Source: Bin87 sp965262485 (lineage in GTDB: Bacteria; Chloroflexota; Dehalococcoidia; Lucifugimonadales; UBA3495). From it: a stretch of DNA of 64,000 bases. The stretch spans positions 3,782,001 through 3,846,000 of the forward strand of contig OZ253540.1 of assembly GCA_965262485.1 (NCBI GenBank), read 5' to 3'. Shown piece after piece: positions 27,592 through 35,750 of this stretch. The position numbers were made by a program, and so were the translations under genes. Each line of letters begins with the position of its first letter. Within the stretch, counting starts at the first letter, position 1. The notes under the pieces were generated by a model, which made no database searches, had not been told where the DNA came from, and saw only the letters and a program-made list of their open reading frames with translations.

Positions 27592-27954
27592 ATGGTCAGC
27601 GCCACCGTGGATTATCACCGGGAACGCAGCCGGCATTTCCTCAGCCTCGTTGACGACGAGTTGACCCGTGGCGAACTCGAGGAAGCCAGCAACAAGGTGT
27701 GGGGCGCCGCTGCCCACGCCATCAAAGCCGTGGCCGAACGCCGGGGCTGGCAGCACCATGCCCACGCGCTGCTGGAAGAAACCGTGGACCGCCTTGTCAG
27801 CGAGGAAAACGCGCCTCGCGATATTTTGATCCAATACATGACTGCCTCAGCATATCACCAGAGGTTTTACGGGAATCCCCCCAGCGTGGCTAAGATCATC
27901 GCCGGCAAGGAACTCATGGCCGAATTCATCCAGACCCTGGAAAGCCTGGGTTAA
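27592..27954 (+). CDS. HEPN/PaREP1-like protein, apr copy 3
   Basis: 120 residues. The first 60 residues equal copy 1 almost base for base, including the aprB-derived CGGAG ribosome-binding site carried in by the duplication. The 3' third differs (VDRLVSEENAPRDILIQYMTA). The trailer GTTAAGTCCACTCCAGGCC equals that of copy 2. It is therefore a mosaic of copies 1 and 2. It sits 74 bp before aprA. Three closely similar genes inside one enzyme operon suggest dosage or a hetero-oligomer requirement. Confidence 0.75.
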   Translation: MVSATVDYHRERSRHFLSLVDDELTRGELEEASNKVWGAAAHAIKAVAERRGWQHHAHALLEETVDRLVSEENAPRDILIQYMTASAYHQRFYGNPPSVAKIIAGKELMAEFIQTLESLG

Positions 27955-28028
27955 GTCCACTCCAGGCCAGACCTCGCGCAGCGCTGGCCCTCCTCCCACC
28001 CATTCCCAACCAGGAGCAACACCCAACC

Positions 28029-29888
28029 ATGCCTGAACCTACTACCCGTATTGTTGAATGTGATGTGTTGATCGTCGGCGGCGGTATGTCCGGTTGCGGC
28101 GCCGCTATCGAAGCCCGTTACTGGGCCGGCGACGACCTGCGCATCGTTATGGTGGACAAGGCGGCCACCGACCGCAGCGGCGCCGTTGGTGAAGGACTGT
28201 CCGCCATCAATATGTACATGGGCGGTCGCTGGGGATGGAACCAGCCCGAAGATTACGTCGAGTACGTCCGCAACGACATGATGGGCGTCTCCCGGGAAGA
28301 TCTGGTGTACGACGTCGCCCGCCACGTGGACAGCAGCGTCCACATGTTCGAGGAGTGGGGGTTGCCCTTCTGGTACGACGACAACGAACAGTACGTGCGT
28401 GAAGGCCGCTGGCAGGTGATGATTCACGGCGAGGCCTACAAGCCCATCGTCTCGGAAGCCACCAAAAAAGCCCTCGGCCCGGATAACCACTACGAACGCG
28501 TTTTTATCTCCCACCTGTTCACCGATGCCGACGACCCCAATCGCATCGCCGGCGCCGTCGGGTTCGGCGTTCGCGAGGATGTCATCTACGTGTTCAAGGC
28601 CAACGCCGTGGTATGTGGCGCCGGCGGCGCCACCGCCCTGTTCCGTCCCCGCAGCGTGGGCGAAGGCATGGGACGCACCTGGTACTCCATCTTCGACACC
28701 GGCTCGGTGTACGGGCTCATAATTCCCGTCGGCGGTGAAATGACCCAGATGGAACACCGCTTCGTGCCCAGCCGTTTCAAGGATTCCTACGGCCCGGTTG
28801 GCGCCTGGTCGCAACTGTTCCGCGCCGACCTCACCAACGCCGCCGGCGAAAACTACTTCATCAACCGCCTGCCCGAACTCAAAAAATACGATCCCTATGG
28901 TTCCGCCTTCCCGACGCCCACCCCTCTTCGCAACCATCTGCTCTGGACCGAAATCCAGGCCGGCAACGGCCCCATCCTGCTCAAAACCCCCGAAGCCATC
29001 GAGGCGCTGGCCGCCGGCGACCCGGTGCGCCGGCGGGAAATTATCGGCGAAGCCTGGGAAGATTTTCTGGACATGACCATCTCCCAGGCCATCCTGTGGG
29101 CCGCCCACAACATTGCCCCCGAAGAGCGCCCTTCCGAAGTCGTCCTGGCCGAGCCCTACATCATGGGCAGCCACAGTGGTGAAGCCGGCGCCTGGGTCAG
29201 TGGCCCCGAAGACGTCGCGCCCGACGGTTATCACTGGGGATACAGCAAGATGACCACCGTAAGCGGCCTGTTCGCCGCCGGCGATGGTGTTGGCGCGTGT
29301 CCGCACAAATTCTCCTCAGGATCGTTTACCGAAGGACGCCTGGCCGGCAAATCCGCCGTGGCCTACGCCCTTGACCACCAGACCTTGCCCAAGGTGGACG
29401 ACCGTCAGATTGACCGGCTCAAGCAGCAGGTATGGGCGCCAATGGTAACCTTCGAGACAAATCAGTACGCTTCCACCAATCCCGACGTGAACCCCAATTA
29501 CCTGTCTCCCCGTCAGGGTCTATTCCGCCTGCAAAAGTTGATGGACGAGTACGTGGCGGGCGTTTCTGCCGGCTTCACCACCAACGAATCTACCATGCTG
29601 CGCGGCCTCGAACTGATGGGCATGTTCCGCGAAGACCTGCAAAAACTGGCCGCCCGCAGCCGTCACGAACTGCTGCGCTGCCACGAACTCATCCACCGGG
29701 CCTGGGTGGGCGAGGCTCACCTGCGCCACATGCTGCACCGCAAGGAAACGCGGTGGCCCGGCTTCTATTACCGCAGCGACTACCCGGAGATGGACGAGGC
29801 CAACTGGCGCGTCTTCGTCAACTCCCGCTACGACCCACAGCAGGAAACGTGGGATGTGTTCACACGCCCCTGCCCCCAGGTGTTCTAG
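28029..29888 (+). CDS. aprA: Adenylylsulfate (APS) reductase alpha subunit
   Basis: 619 residues, the FAD-containing catalytic subunit of APS reductase. The dinucleotide fold CDVLIVGGGMSGCGAA lies at residues 12-27. The Apr-type blocks DKAATDRSGAVGEGLSAIN and WGLPFWYDDN, FMEHRF-like QMEHRFVPSRFKD, SHSGEAGAWV and the substrate-region YHWGYSKMTTVSGLFAAGDG are present. The C-terminus has the conserved FYYRSDYPEMDEANW. The length is near the usual 610-670. Whether it works in sulfate reduction or sulfite oxidation cannot be told; no sat, dsr or qmo gene is in the window. Confidence 0.95.
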   Translation: MPEPTTRIVECDVLIVGGGMSGCGAAIEARYWAGDDLRIVMVDKAATDRSGAVGEGLSAINMYMGGRWGWNQPEDYVEYVRNDMMGVSREDLVYDVARHVDSSVHMFEEWGLPFWYDDNEQYVREGRWQVMIHGEAYKPIVSEATKKALGPDNHYERVFISHLFTDADDPNRIAGAVGFGVREDVIYVFKANAVVCGAGGATALFRPRSVGEGMGRTWYSIFDTGSVYGLIIPVGGEMTQMEHRFVPSRFKDSYGPVGAWSQLFRADLTNAAGENYFINRLPELKKYDPYGSAFPTPTPLRNHLLWTEIQAGNGPILLKTPEAIEALAAGDPVRRREIIGEAWEDFLDMTISQAILWAAHNIAPEERPSEVVLAEPYIMGSHSGEAGAWVSGPEDVAPDGYHWGYSKMTTVSGLFAAGDGVGACPHKFSSGSFTEGRLAGKSAVAYALDHQTLPKVDDRQIDRLKQQVWAPMVTFETNQYASTNPDVNPNYLSPRQGLFRLQKLMDEYVAGVSAGFTTNESTMLRGLELMGMFREDLQKLAARSRHELLRCHELIHRAWVGEAHLRHMLHRKETRWPGFYYRSDYPEMDEANWRVFVNSRYDPQQETWDVFTRPCPQVF

Positions 29889-29890
29889 GG

Positions 29891-29962
29891 TGTGTTGACA
29901 AATACCGTCATTCCCGCGAAAGCGGGAATCCAGTGGCCGTAGTCCCCTGTCATAGCAAGGAG
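29891..29962. repeat. Family B left half, truncated
   Basis: TGTTGACA (29892-29899) and the left hairpin (TTCCCGCG/CGCGGGAA) are followed by 25 unrelated bases and then a family A element. The right half of the B element is missing, so the A element or a deletion removed it. Confidence 0.7.
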
Positions 29963-29970
29963 CTGGCGGC

Positions 29971-30135
29971 CTCACGCGTACCCGCTTTGTCAATCCAAAC
30001 TGGCCTGCTGTCATTGCGAGGAGCGCCAGCGACGTGGCAATCTCGATGAGGCTGAACACACCTCGACGAACCACCATTGCGACGGCGACGAGATTGCCAC
30101 GCTACGCTCGCAATGACAAAGTGGGTACGCGTGAG
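29971..30135. repeat. Family A MITE-like element
   Basis: 165 bp with CTCACGCGTACCC and GGGTACGCGTGAG ends. Subterminal CTTTGTCA/TGACAAAG and the central TGGCAATCTCG/CGAGATTGCCA hairpin are present. It is located between aprA and the next gene. Confidence 0.82.
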
Positions 30136-30201
30136 ACCTGGCGACCCCTTTCATCACGCTGATACACTCTTCTTCACAATCTTGTTTTCTGGAGAACTCG
30201 T

Positions 30202-30801
30202 ATGAGTACCGATACGCCGGCCCCAAACCCGGCAGAAGTCCTGGCCACAGTCACTGATCGCGTCAAAGAGGTGGTGGGCAGTGTTCAGCAATCGCAGCTC
30301 TCCGAGCCAACGCCCTGCGCCGAATGGAACGTACACGGCCTGATTAACCATCTCATTGGCGGAGTCGAATATGCCGCCGGCTGTCTGGTCGGCAACCCCC
30401 CGAACATACAGCTCACCGGCGCCGACAGCACCCACGTCAACGATCACGACGCCTCAAGCCTCTCCCTCGCGTACCGCACCGAGGTAGACCGGGTACTGGA
30501 ACTCGCCAGCCAGCCCGGTACGCTGGAAAAGATTACGACCACGCCTTTCGGCGAAATCCCCTTTGGCCAATTTCTGGTGGGCACGTTGATGGACCAGTTC
30601 ATCCACGGTTGGGATTTGGCCAAAGCAACCGGCCAGGACACCACGCTGGACACCGATGTGGTGGAATTTGCATTCCCGTTGCTGGCATCCGGGTTCGCCG
30701 ATATGGGACGGGAGAGTGGATTCATCGGCATGGCGATCGATGTCCCGGACGATGCCAGCCTGCAGGACCAGATGATCGCCTACATGGGACGCCAACCATA
30801 G
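30202..30801 (+). CDS. Maleylpyruvate isomerase-type (TIGR03086-like) protein
   Basis: 199 residues of the mycothiol-dependent maleylpyruvate isomerase / TIGR03086 metal-binding group. The N-terminal DinB-like helices include SEPTPCAEWNVHGLINHLIGG (about 34-54), with the conserved W, N and H. A second His lies in DQFIHGWDLAKATGQ (about 131-145). Such proteins bind a divalent metal via three His and catalyse low-molecular-weight-thiol reactions. GGAG lies 8 bp before ATG 30202. It is followed by the broken TfoX-like gene. Confidence 0.82.
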   Translation: MSTDTPAPNPAEVLATVTDRVKEVVGSVQQSQLSEPTPCAEWNVHGLINHLIGGVEYAAGCLVGNPPNIQLTGADSTHVNDHDASSLSLAYRTEVDRVLELASQPGTLEKITTTPFGEIPFGQFLVGTLMDQFIHGWDLAKATGQDTTLDTDVVEFAFPLLASGFADMGRESGFIGMAIDVPDDASLQDQMIAYMGRQP

Positions 30802-30813
30802 GGATAATGGGCA

Positions 30814-31139
30814 ATGGCTTACGACGAAACCCTCGCGCGGCGAATTCCAGGGCCTTTTCGAAATTGTGGAAATTAACCACCCGCTCGTCCTGAGCCTGTC
30901 GAAGGACGGTTGCCGATGGTTCGACAAGCTCACCATGAGCGGAGGTCGGTGGATTTTGAAAAGGCCCCCATGCCTACGAGGACGCCCTGGAACTACGCCA
31001 CGCCGGCTTGATGGACCTGACCGGCCGGCCGATGAAGGGTTGGGCGCTGGTCGAATCCGAAGGACTGAAATCCGATGACGACCTCGCCGCCTGGTTGAAT
31101 TACGGGCTGGCCTTTGTTGCCACGCTCCCGCCCAAATAG
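30814..31139 (+). pseudogene. TfoX/Sxy N-terminal-domain gene broken by a family D element
   Basis: The start codes MAYDETLARRI, the typical beginning of small TfoX_N proteins. After about 125 bp of foreign sequence the frame continues as YEDALELRHAGLMDLTGRPMKGWALV...YGLAFVATLPPK before TAG 31137. This is the typical TfoX_N ending (FTGRPMKGW, GL.FA.SLPPK). About 40 central residues are missing and replaced by the family D element 30851-30966. The gene cannot make the domain's core sheet, so it is dead. Confidence 0.8.
30851..30966. mobile_element. Family D MITE inside a TfoX-like gene
   Basis: About 116 bp with imperfect inverted ends GGCCTTTTCGAAAT / ATTTTGAAAAGGCC. The inner inverted repeat is CTCGTCCTGAGCCTGTCGAA / TTCGACAAGCTCACCATGAG (imperfect). 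A reverse-oriented copy lies near 38788-38888 and a fragment at 7196-7220. No target duplication is evident because the insertion coincided with a deletion of the host gene. Confidence 0.75.
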
Positions 31140-31151
31140 GCCAAGCCGGGG

Positions 31152-31646
31152 TTAGTCGTCCGCCGGCGCCGGCGCAGCAGTCGCGCCGGATGGCTCTATT
31201 TCAGGCAATGGCACTATTGGCTGGCCGTCGGCGGCGTGAGTATGCCGGTAGAGTGGGGCAATCGCCGTGAGCAACTCCCGGTGCCGGCGCTCGCCGTCCT
31301 CATTTAGTCGCATCATTTCCTGACGCAGGCGGTTGGACTCGCTCATTGTTTCCTGACGCAGCCGGTCAACCTCGCCCATCATGTCCTGACGCAGGCGGTC
31401 GAACTCGGTCATTGTTTCATGATGGCGGCGCTCAACCAGCTCTACGGTCTCATGATGGCGGCGCTCAACCAGTTGCTCCACTGCCAGGAGCCGGAGCTCA
31501 ATTGCTTGAAGCCGTCGGTCAATTCCTTTATCCCGCACGTTGGAGGCCCAGATGAAAACGCCGGCGAACACGCCCATAAAGCCAGCCATTGCGGCAGCGG
31601 CGATGCCAACTACCTGGAAAAGTTCGACTGTGGTTACGGGGTTCAT
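31152..31646 (-). CDS. Membrane-anchored coiled-coil protein
   Basis: 164 residues. One N-terminal transmembrane helix (about 10-33, VVGIAAAAMAGFMGVFAGVF) is followed by a coiled coil of about 85 residues made of recurring units (LVERRHHET twice; DRLRQ/NRLRQ three times). The ending RHTHAADGQPIVPLPE resembles that of the small proteins at 15802 and 16194. The repeated coding units are also DNA repeats, so length variation is likely. Function unknown; a tethering or sensory role would be guesswork. Confidence 0.65.
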   Translation of the reverse strand: MNPVTTVELFQVVGIAAAAMAGFMGVFAGVFIWASNVRDKGIDRRLQAIELRLLAVEQLVERRHHETVELVERRHHETMTEFDRLRQDMMGEVDRLRQETMSESNRLRQEMMRLNEDGERRHRELLTAIAPLYRHTHAADGQPIVPLPEIEPSGATAAPAPADD

Positions 31647-31751
31647 CGGACAGGATCCTGTAATTTCTTCTTGCAGGTTGGCGACGTTGGGTGGGCAAGG
31701 GATTTCAGCTATCGTATCATTGTGTCAGCAACCGGGCAATTGCCCACCACT

Positions 31752-31959
31752 CTCACGCGTACCCACTTTGTCAAACCAAACTGGCCTACTGTCATTACGA
31801 AGGATGCCCACCCCACTGTCATTGCGAGGAGCGCAGCGACGTGGCAATCTCGTTGAGGTTGAACACACGTCGGCAAACCACCATTGCTACAGCGACGAGA
31901 TTGCCACCTCCGTATCAAGTACGGGGTCGCAATGACAAATTAAAGTGGGTACGCGTGAG
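31752..31959. repeat. Family A MITE-like element, long form
   Basis: 208 bp from CTCACGCGTACCC to GGGTACGCGTGAG with a partial internal duplication of TGTCATT at 31791-31825. It ends 24 bp before the amidohydrolase start codon, so the promoter of that gene lies in or beyond the element. A second copy in the same orientation follows the gene. Confidence 0.82.
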
Positions 31960-31983
31960 CCCACCACTATGGAGAATGCTCTG

Positions 31984-32829
31984 ATGCAAGCCATTGATAT
32001 GCACGTCCACGTGCCCCGAGAGCCGGGCCTGCCCGAGATCGAGATCGAAGCCGAGCTGCTGCGATATTTCCGTGCGCCACCTCCACCGGCCGACCCGGCC
32101 GAAATGGCCGCCAAGTTCCGCGAATCCGACCTTTTCGGCGTGATTTTCTCCGTTGATACCACCACCAACACCGGCGAAAAGCCCGATAGCAACGACTGGG
32201 TCGCCAGCATCGTGCGAGACCATCCCGAGCAATTCATGGGCTTTGCCACCGTTGACCCGTGGATGGGCAAGGCTGCCTGCTACGAGTTGGAGCGTTCCAT
32301 CAGGGAACTGGGACTGAAGGGGTTGAAACTGCACCCAATCCACCAGGCCTTTTTCCCCAACGACACCCGTTTCTATCCTCTTTACGAAGTGGCAGACAAC
32401 CTCGGCATCCCGGTGCTGTTTCACTCCGGATTCGCCGGCGCCGGTTCCGGCACCCCCGGCGGTAGCGGACTCAAGCTGAAGTACAGCCAGCCCATTCCCG
32501 GTTTCGACGATGTGGCCGCTGACTTCCCCAACCTCACCATCATCATGGCCCATCCTGCCTGGCCGTGGGTCGACGAGCAAATTGCAGTGGCCCTGCACAA
32601 GTCCAACGTGTACCTCGATCTGTCGGGCTGGATGCCGCGCTTCATCCCCGAGCCACTCATTCGCGAAACCAACACCCGCCTGCAGGACAAGGTGATGTTC
32701 GGCTCCGATTACCCCTTCATCCAGCCCGACCGTTGGCTGCACGACTTCCAGAGCCTGGAGATTCGCGACCACGTCATCCCCAAAGTCCTCATCGAAAACG
32801 CCCGCCGCGCCCTCAACATCCCCGCCTGA
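31984..32829 (+). CDS. Amidohydrolase-family (amidohydrolase_2) protein
   Basis: 281 residues, a TIM-barrel metal hydrolase. Metal ligands are visible in DMHVHV (residues 5-10), KLHPIHQ (about 105-111), FHSGF (about 137), MAHPAWPW (about 179) and FGSDYPF (about 233-239). ATG 31984 is chosen because GGAGA lies 8 bp upstream; an earlier frame from 31945 would start inside the repeat. Relatives include o-pyrocatechuate/gamma-resorcylate decarboxylase-like enzymes and lactonases. It is flanked on both sides by family A repeats. Confidence 0.85.
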   Translation: MQAIDMHVHVPREPGLPEIEIEAELLRYFRAPPPPADPAEMAAKFRESDLFGVIFSVDTTTNTGEKPDSNDWVASIVRDHPEQFMGFATVDPWMGKAACYELERSIRELGLKGLKLHPIHQAFFPNDTRFYPLYEVADNLGIPVLFHSGFAGAGSGTPGGSGLKLKYSQPIPGFDDVAADFPNLTIIMAHPAWPWVDEQIAVALHKSNVYLDLSGWMPRFIPEPLIRETNTRLQDKVMFGSDYPFIQPDRWLHDFQSLEIRDHVIPKVLIENARRALNIPA

Positions 32830-32835
32830 CACACA

Positions 32836-32954
32836 GCTACGTGGCAATCTCGTTGAGGCTGAACACACGTCGACGAACCGCCGTTGCTACGGCGACGAGA
32901 TTGCCATCCCCGTATCAAGTACGGGGTCGTAATGACAAAGTGGGTACGCATGAG
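32836..32954. repeat. Family A element, left end missing
   Basis: Starts abruptly at CAGCTACGTGGCAATC and keeps the central hairpin, the CCCCGTATCAAGTACGGGG palindrome and the right end GGGTACGCATGAG. Same orientation as the copy at 31752-31959. Confidence 0.75.
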
Positions 32955-33054
32955 ACCGGCGCGCTATGGCGTCGCGGGTCGGTAAGGTTTATATTAACCA
33001 CTAATCACCGCGCCCGGCTAACCGCCGGCAGCGCCCAGGGTGGCCATCGCCGAT

Positions 33055-34752
33055 ATGTCCTCTCAGGTGTTCTACCGTAAATGGCGACCCAGCCGCTTTA
33101 GCGACCTGGCCGGGCAGGAGCATGTAACCAATACCCTGCGCCAGGCCATCATGCAAAACCGGGTTAGCCACAGCTACCTGTTCTGCGGGCCGCGGGGCAC
33201 CGGCAAAACCACCACTGCCCGCGTGCTGGCCAAAGCGGTCAATTGCACTAATCCCCAGCAGGGCGACCCTTGCAACGAGTGCCACCTTTGCGTCTCCATC
33301 AATGATGGCCGCAACATGGACATCATCGAGCTGGACGCCGCCAGCAACCGGGGCATCGACGAAATTCGCGACATCCGCGACCGGGTCCACTTCATGCCGG
33401 CCGAGAGCGCTCGCAAGGTTTACATCATCGACGAAGCCCACATGCTCACCGCCCAGGCGTCCAACGCCTTCCTCAAAACCCTGGAGGAACCCCCGCAGCA
33501 CGTCATCTTCATCCTCTGCACCACCGAAGCGCACAACATCCTGCCCACCATCATCTCCCGCTGCCAGCGCTACGATTTCCGACGCCTGCCCGGTCAAACG
33601 ATCTTCGACCGGCTGGCTCACATCACCGACCAGGAAGCCGTCGCCATCCAGCCCGACGCGCTCCGTCTGGTGGCGCGCAACGCCGGCGGCTCTCTGCGGG
33701 ACGCCGAAAACATCCTGGAACAGCTGGTAGTATCCTCCGGTGGCGAAATCAGCCTCCAGGACGTCGAACAGCTGCTGGGCCTGGGCCGCAGCGACGCCTA
33801 CCTTACTCTGGCCCAGGCGTTAATGTCCGGCGATACGCCCGGGGCGTTGGCCGCCATCAACGAAGCCGTTTGGGAGGGAGCCGATCCCCGCCAGATGCAG
33901 CGCCAGACCCTCGATCTGCTGCGGTCGGCGCTCCTAATCGCATGGAACGCCGACGATACGCTGGACCTGGCCGACGATACGCTAGCAACCCTGCGTTCAG
34001 CGGTGCAGCAATCCGACCAATCCCGCATCCTGCGCGCCGTGCGCATCTGGGCCGAGGCCAACCTCCGTTACGACGCACCCGCCTCGCTGCCCCTGGAAGT
34101 CGCCGCCGCCGAGATTGGCCGCAACGAACCCGCCGCCGTCCCGGAAACCTCGGTGCCCCAGCCGGCGCGTACCCAACAGCCAGCCGCCTCCCGACGCCCG
34201 CCGCCCCAACGGCCCGCCACGCCCCCACCCACTGACCGGGCGCCCGCCGACCGGCCACCCGCCGCAATCCCGACTTCGCCGCCGTCAGCCGGCGCTCCCC
34301 CGACGCAACCTTCCCGAACCCCCGCTGCCGCTCCATCGCCAACCCCGGGCGTCGCGGGTGGAATCCAGGGCCTCTGGGAAGAAACTGTACGCCAGTTGAG
34401 CCGAACCAAGGGGAACAAATACAGCCTGGGCGCGCTGCTGCGCGATTGTCGCACCGAAAGCGTTCACCTCTCCGACGACGGCGCCACCTTGATGCTGCCG
34501 TTTCGCAACGTGGCCAACCTGGACCGTATGCAGGAAGAACTGGCCGATCCCAAAGTTCGTGATACCATCGAACAGGCCATCGAGCAGTGTTTCGGTACTC
34601 ATCACCCCTTTGAGGTTACACTGGTCGGAGGCAACGGCGAAAACAACCGCCCGGCGCGCAATCCCGCTCAAGACAGCCATTTGCTGCGCACCGCCATCGG
34701 CTTGGGTGCGCGTATCGTAGAAGACCAACAGGAGGCTCCGAACCAACCATGA
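33055..34752 (+). CDS. dnaX: DNA polymerase III gamma/tau subunit
   Basis: 565 residues, the clamp-loader ATPase. It starts SSQVFYRKWRPSRFSDLAGQ, the usual DnaX beginning, so ATG 33055 is preferred over GTG 33040. Walker A is GPRGTGKT (45-52), with zinc ligands C64, C73, C76 and C79. Walker B is in KVYIIDEAHML, and SRCQRYDF is the SRC motif. A Pro/Ala/Thr-rich linker (about 355-440) leads to a C-terminal tau-like domain. ATGA overlap with ybaB places it at the head of dnaX-ybaB-recR-recO. Confidence 0.96.
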   Translation: MSSQVFYRKWRPSRFSDLAGQEHVTNTLRQAIMQNRVSHSYLFCGPRGTGKTTTARVLAKAVNCTNPQQGDPCNECHLCVSINDGRNMDIIELDAASNRGIDEIRDIRDRVHFMPAESARKVYIIDEAHMLTAQASNAFLKTLEEPPQHVIFILCTTEAHNILPTIISRCQRYDFRRLPGQTIFDRLAHITDQEAVAIQPDALRLVARNAGGSLRDAENILEQLVVSSGGEISLQDVEQLLGLGRSDAYLTLAQALMSGDTPGALAAINEAVWEGADPRQMQRQTLDLLRSALLIAWNADDTLDLADDTLATLRSAVQQSDQSRILRAVRIWAEANLRYDAPASLPLEVAAAEIGRNEPAAVPETSVPQPARTQQPAASRRPPPQRPATPPPTDRAPADRPPAAIPTSPPSAGAPPTQPSRTPAAAPSPTPGVAGGIQGLWEETVRQLSRTKGNKYSLGALLRDCRTESVHLSDDGATLMLPFRNVANLDRMQEELADPKVRDTIEQAIEQCFGTHHPFEVTLVGGNGENNRPARNPAQDSHLLRTAIGLGARIVEDQQEAPNQP

Positions 34753-35051
34753 TGAACCGAAAGATGATGCGCCAGGCCCAGCAGTTGCAAAACCGGTTGG
34801 CCAAGGTGCAGCAGGAACTGGAAGAACTCACCGTCCAGGGCTCCGCCGGCGGTGGCGTGGTGCGCGTCACCATGAACGGCAAACAGGAAGTGTCCCAGGT
34901 CATCATCGAGCCCGAAGCAGCCGAGGACATCGACCTGCTGCAGGACCTGGTCGCCGCCGCCGTCAACGACGCCTCCGCCCGCACCCAGCAGTTGGCCGCC
35001 GAAAAGATGGGTGAGGTTACCGGAGGGCTCAACATTCCCGGCCTGACCTGA
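34749..35051 (+). CDS. ybaB: YbaB/EbfC nucleoid-associated protein
   Basis: 100 residues. A small dimeric DNA-binding protein: an N-terminal amphipathic helix (RQAQQLQNRLAKVQQELEELTVQG), then beta strands GGGVVRVTMNGKQEVSQVIIEPEA and a C-terminal helix with KMGEVTGGLNIPGL, the family ending. It overlaps dnaX by 4 bp and precedes recR by 71 bp, the common bacterial arrangement. Confidence 0.95.
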   Translation: MMNRKMMRQAQQLQNRLAKVQQELEELTVQGSAGGGVVRVTMNGKQEVSQVIIEPEAAEDIDLLQDLVAAAVNDASARTQQLAAEKMGEVTGGLNIPGLT

Positions 35052-35122
35052 ACCAGTGGGTTGCCAACTTCACACGGTACGCCCGTCCCTTTCGCAACTC
35101 ACCACGCTACGCCTGAAGCGCC

Positions 35123-35746
35123 ATGCTGAATGATCCCGGCCCTGGGACCACCCGTTCGCTCGGACAACTTATTTCCGAGTTGCACCGGCTGCCCGGCATC
35201 GGGCCGAAGAGCGCCCAGCGCATTGCCTACCACATCGCGCAGATGCCGGCCGAAGACGCCCGGACGCTGACCGACGCCATCACCAGCGTCAAAGACCTCA
35301 TCCTTTTTTGTGCCGAATGTCGCAACCTCACGGATGCCTCCCCCTGCGATATCTGCTCCAACCCCCAGCGCAACCAGGACCAGATCTGCGTGGTTGAAGA
35401 AAGCCGCGACCTCGTTGCGCTGGAACGTACCCGAGCGTTTCGCGGCCTGTATCACGTCCTGCATGGCGTCCTGTCGCCCCTCAATGGAATTGGCCCGGAG
35501 GATATTCACCTGCCCCAGTTATTTGGCCGATTGCAGCGCGAAGATAACCCCTTCCATGAGCTGATTATCGCCACCAACTCCACGCTGGAAGGCGACGCCA
35601 CCGCCGATTTCATCCATCGGCGCCTGAACGGATCCGGTATTCGCATCACCCGCCTCGCCCGCGGATTACCCGTCGGCGGCACCCTGGAATTCGCCGACGA
35701 GCTCACCCTCAGCCGCGCCTTTTCGGGCCGCAGCGAGCTGGAATAG
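35123..35746 (+). CDS. recR: Recombination mediator RecR
   Basis: 207 residues. Works with RecO and RecF to load RecA at gaps. The helix-hairpin-helix HRLPGIGPKSAQRIAYHI (21-38) is followed by a C4 zinc finger (C63, C66, C75, C78) and a TOPRIM domain (QICVVEESRDLVALERT; later ATNSTLEGDATADFI) with the usual GL.HVL.G.LSPLNGIGPEDI. Length and order are canonical. recO follows after 4 bp. Confidence 0.97.
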   Translation: MLNDPGPGTTRSLGQLISELHRLPGIGPKSAQRIAYHIAQMPAEDARTLTDAITSVKDLILFCAECRNLTDASPCDICSNPQRNQDQICVVEESRDLVALERTRAFRGLYHVLHGVLSPLNGIGPEDIHLPQLFGRLQREDNPFHELIIATNSTLEGDATADFIHRRLNGSGIRITRLARGLPVGGTLEFADELTLSRAFSGRSELE

Positions 35747-35750
35747 CGCC

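Noticed and set aside
27951..29306. A 451-codon open frame on the minus strand opposite aprA
   Set aside because: The aprA motifs are unambiguous on the plus strand; the antisense frame is Gly/His/Val-rich and has no domain.
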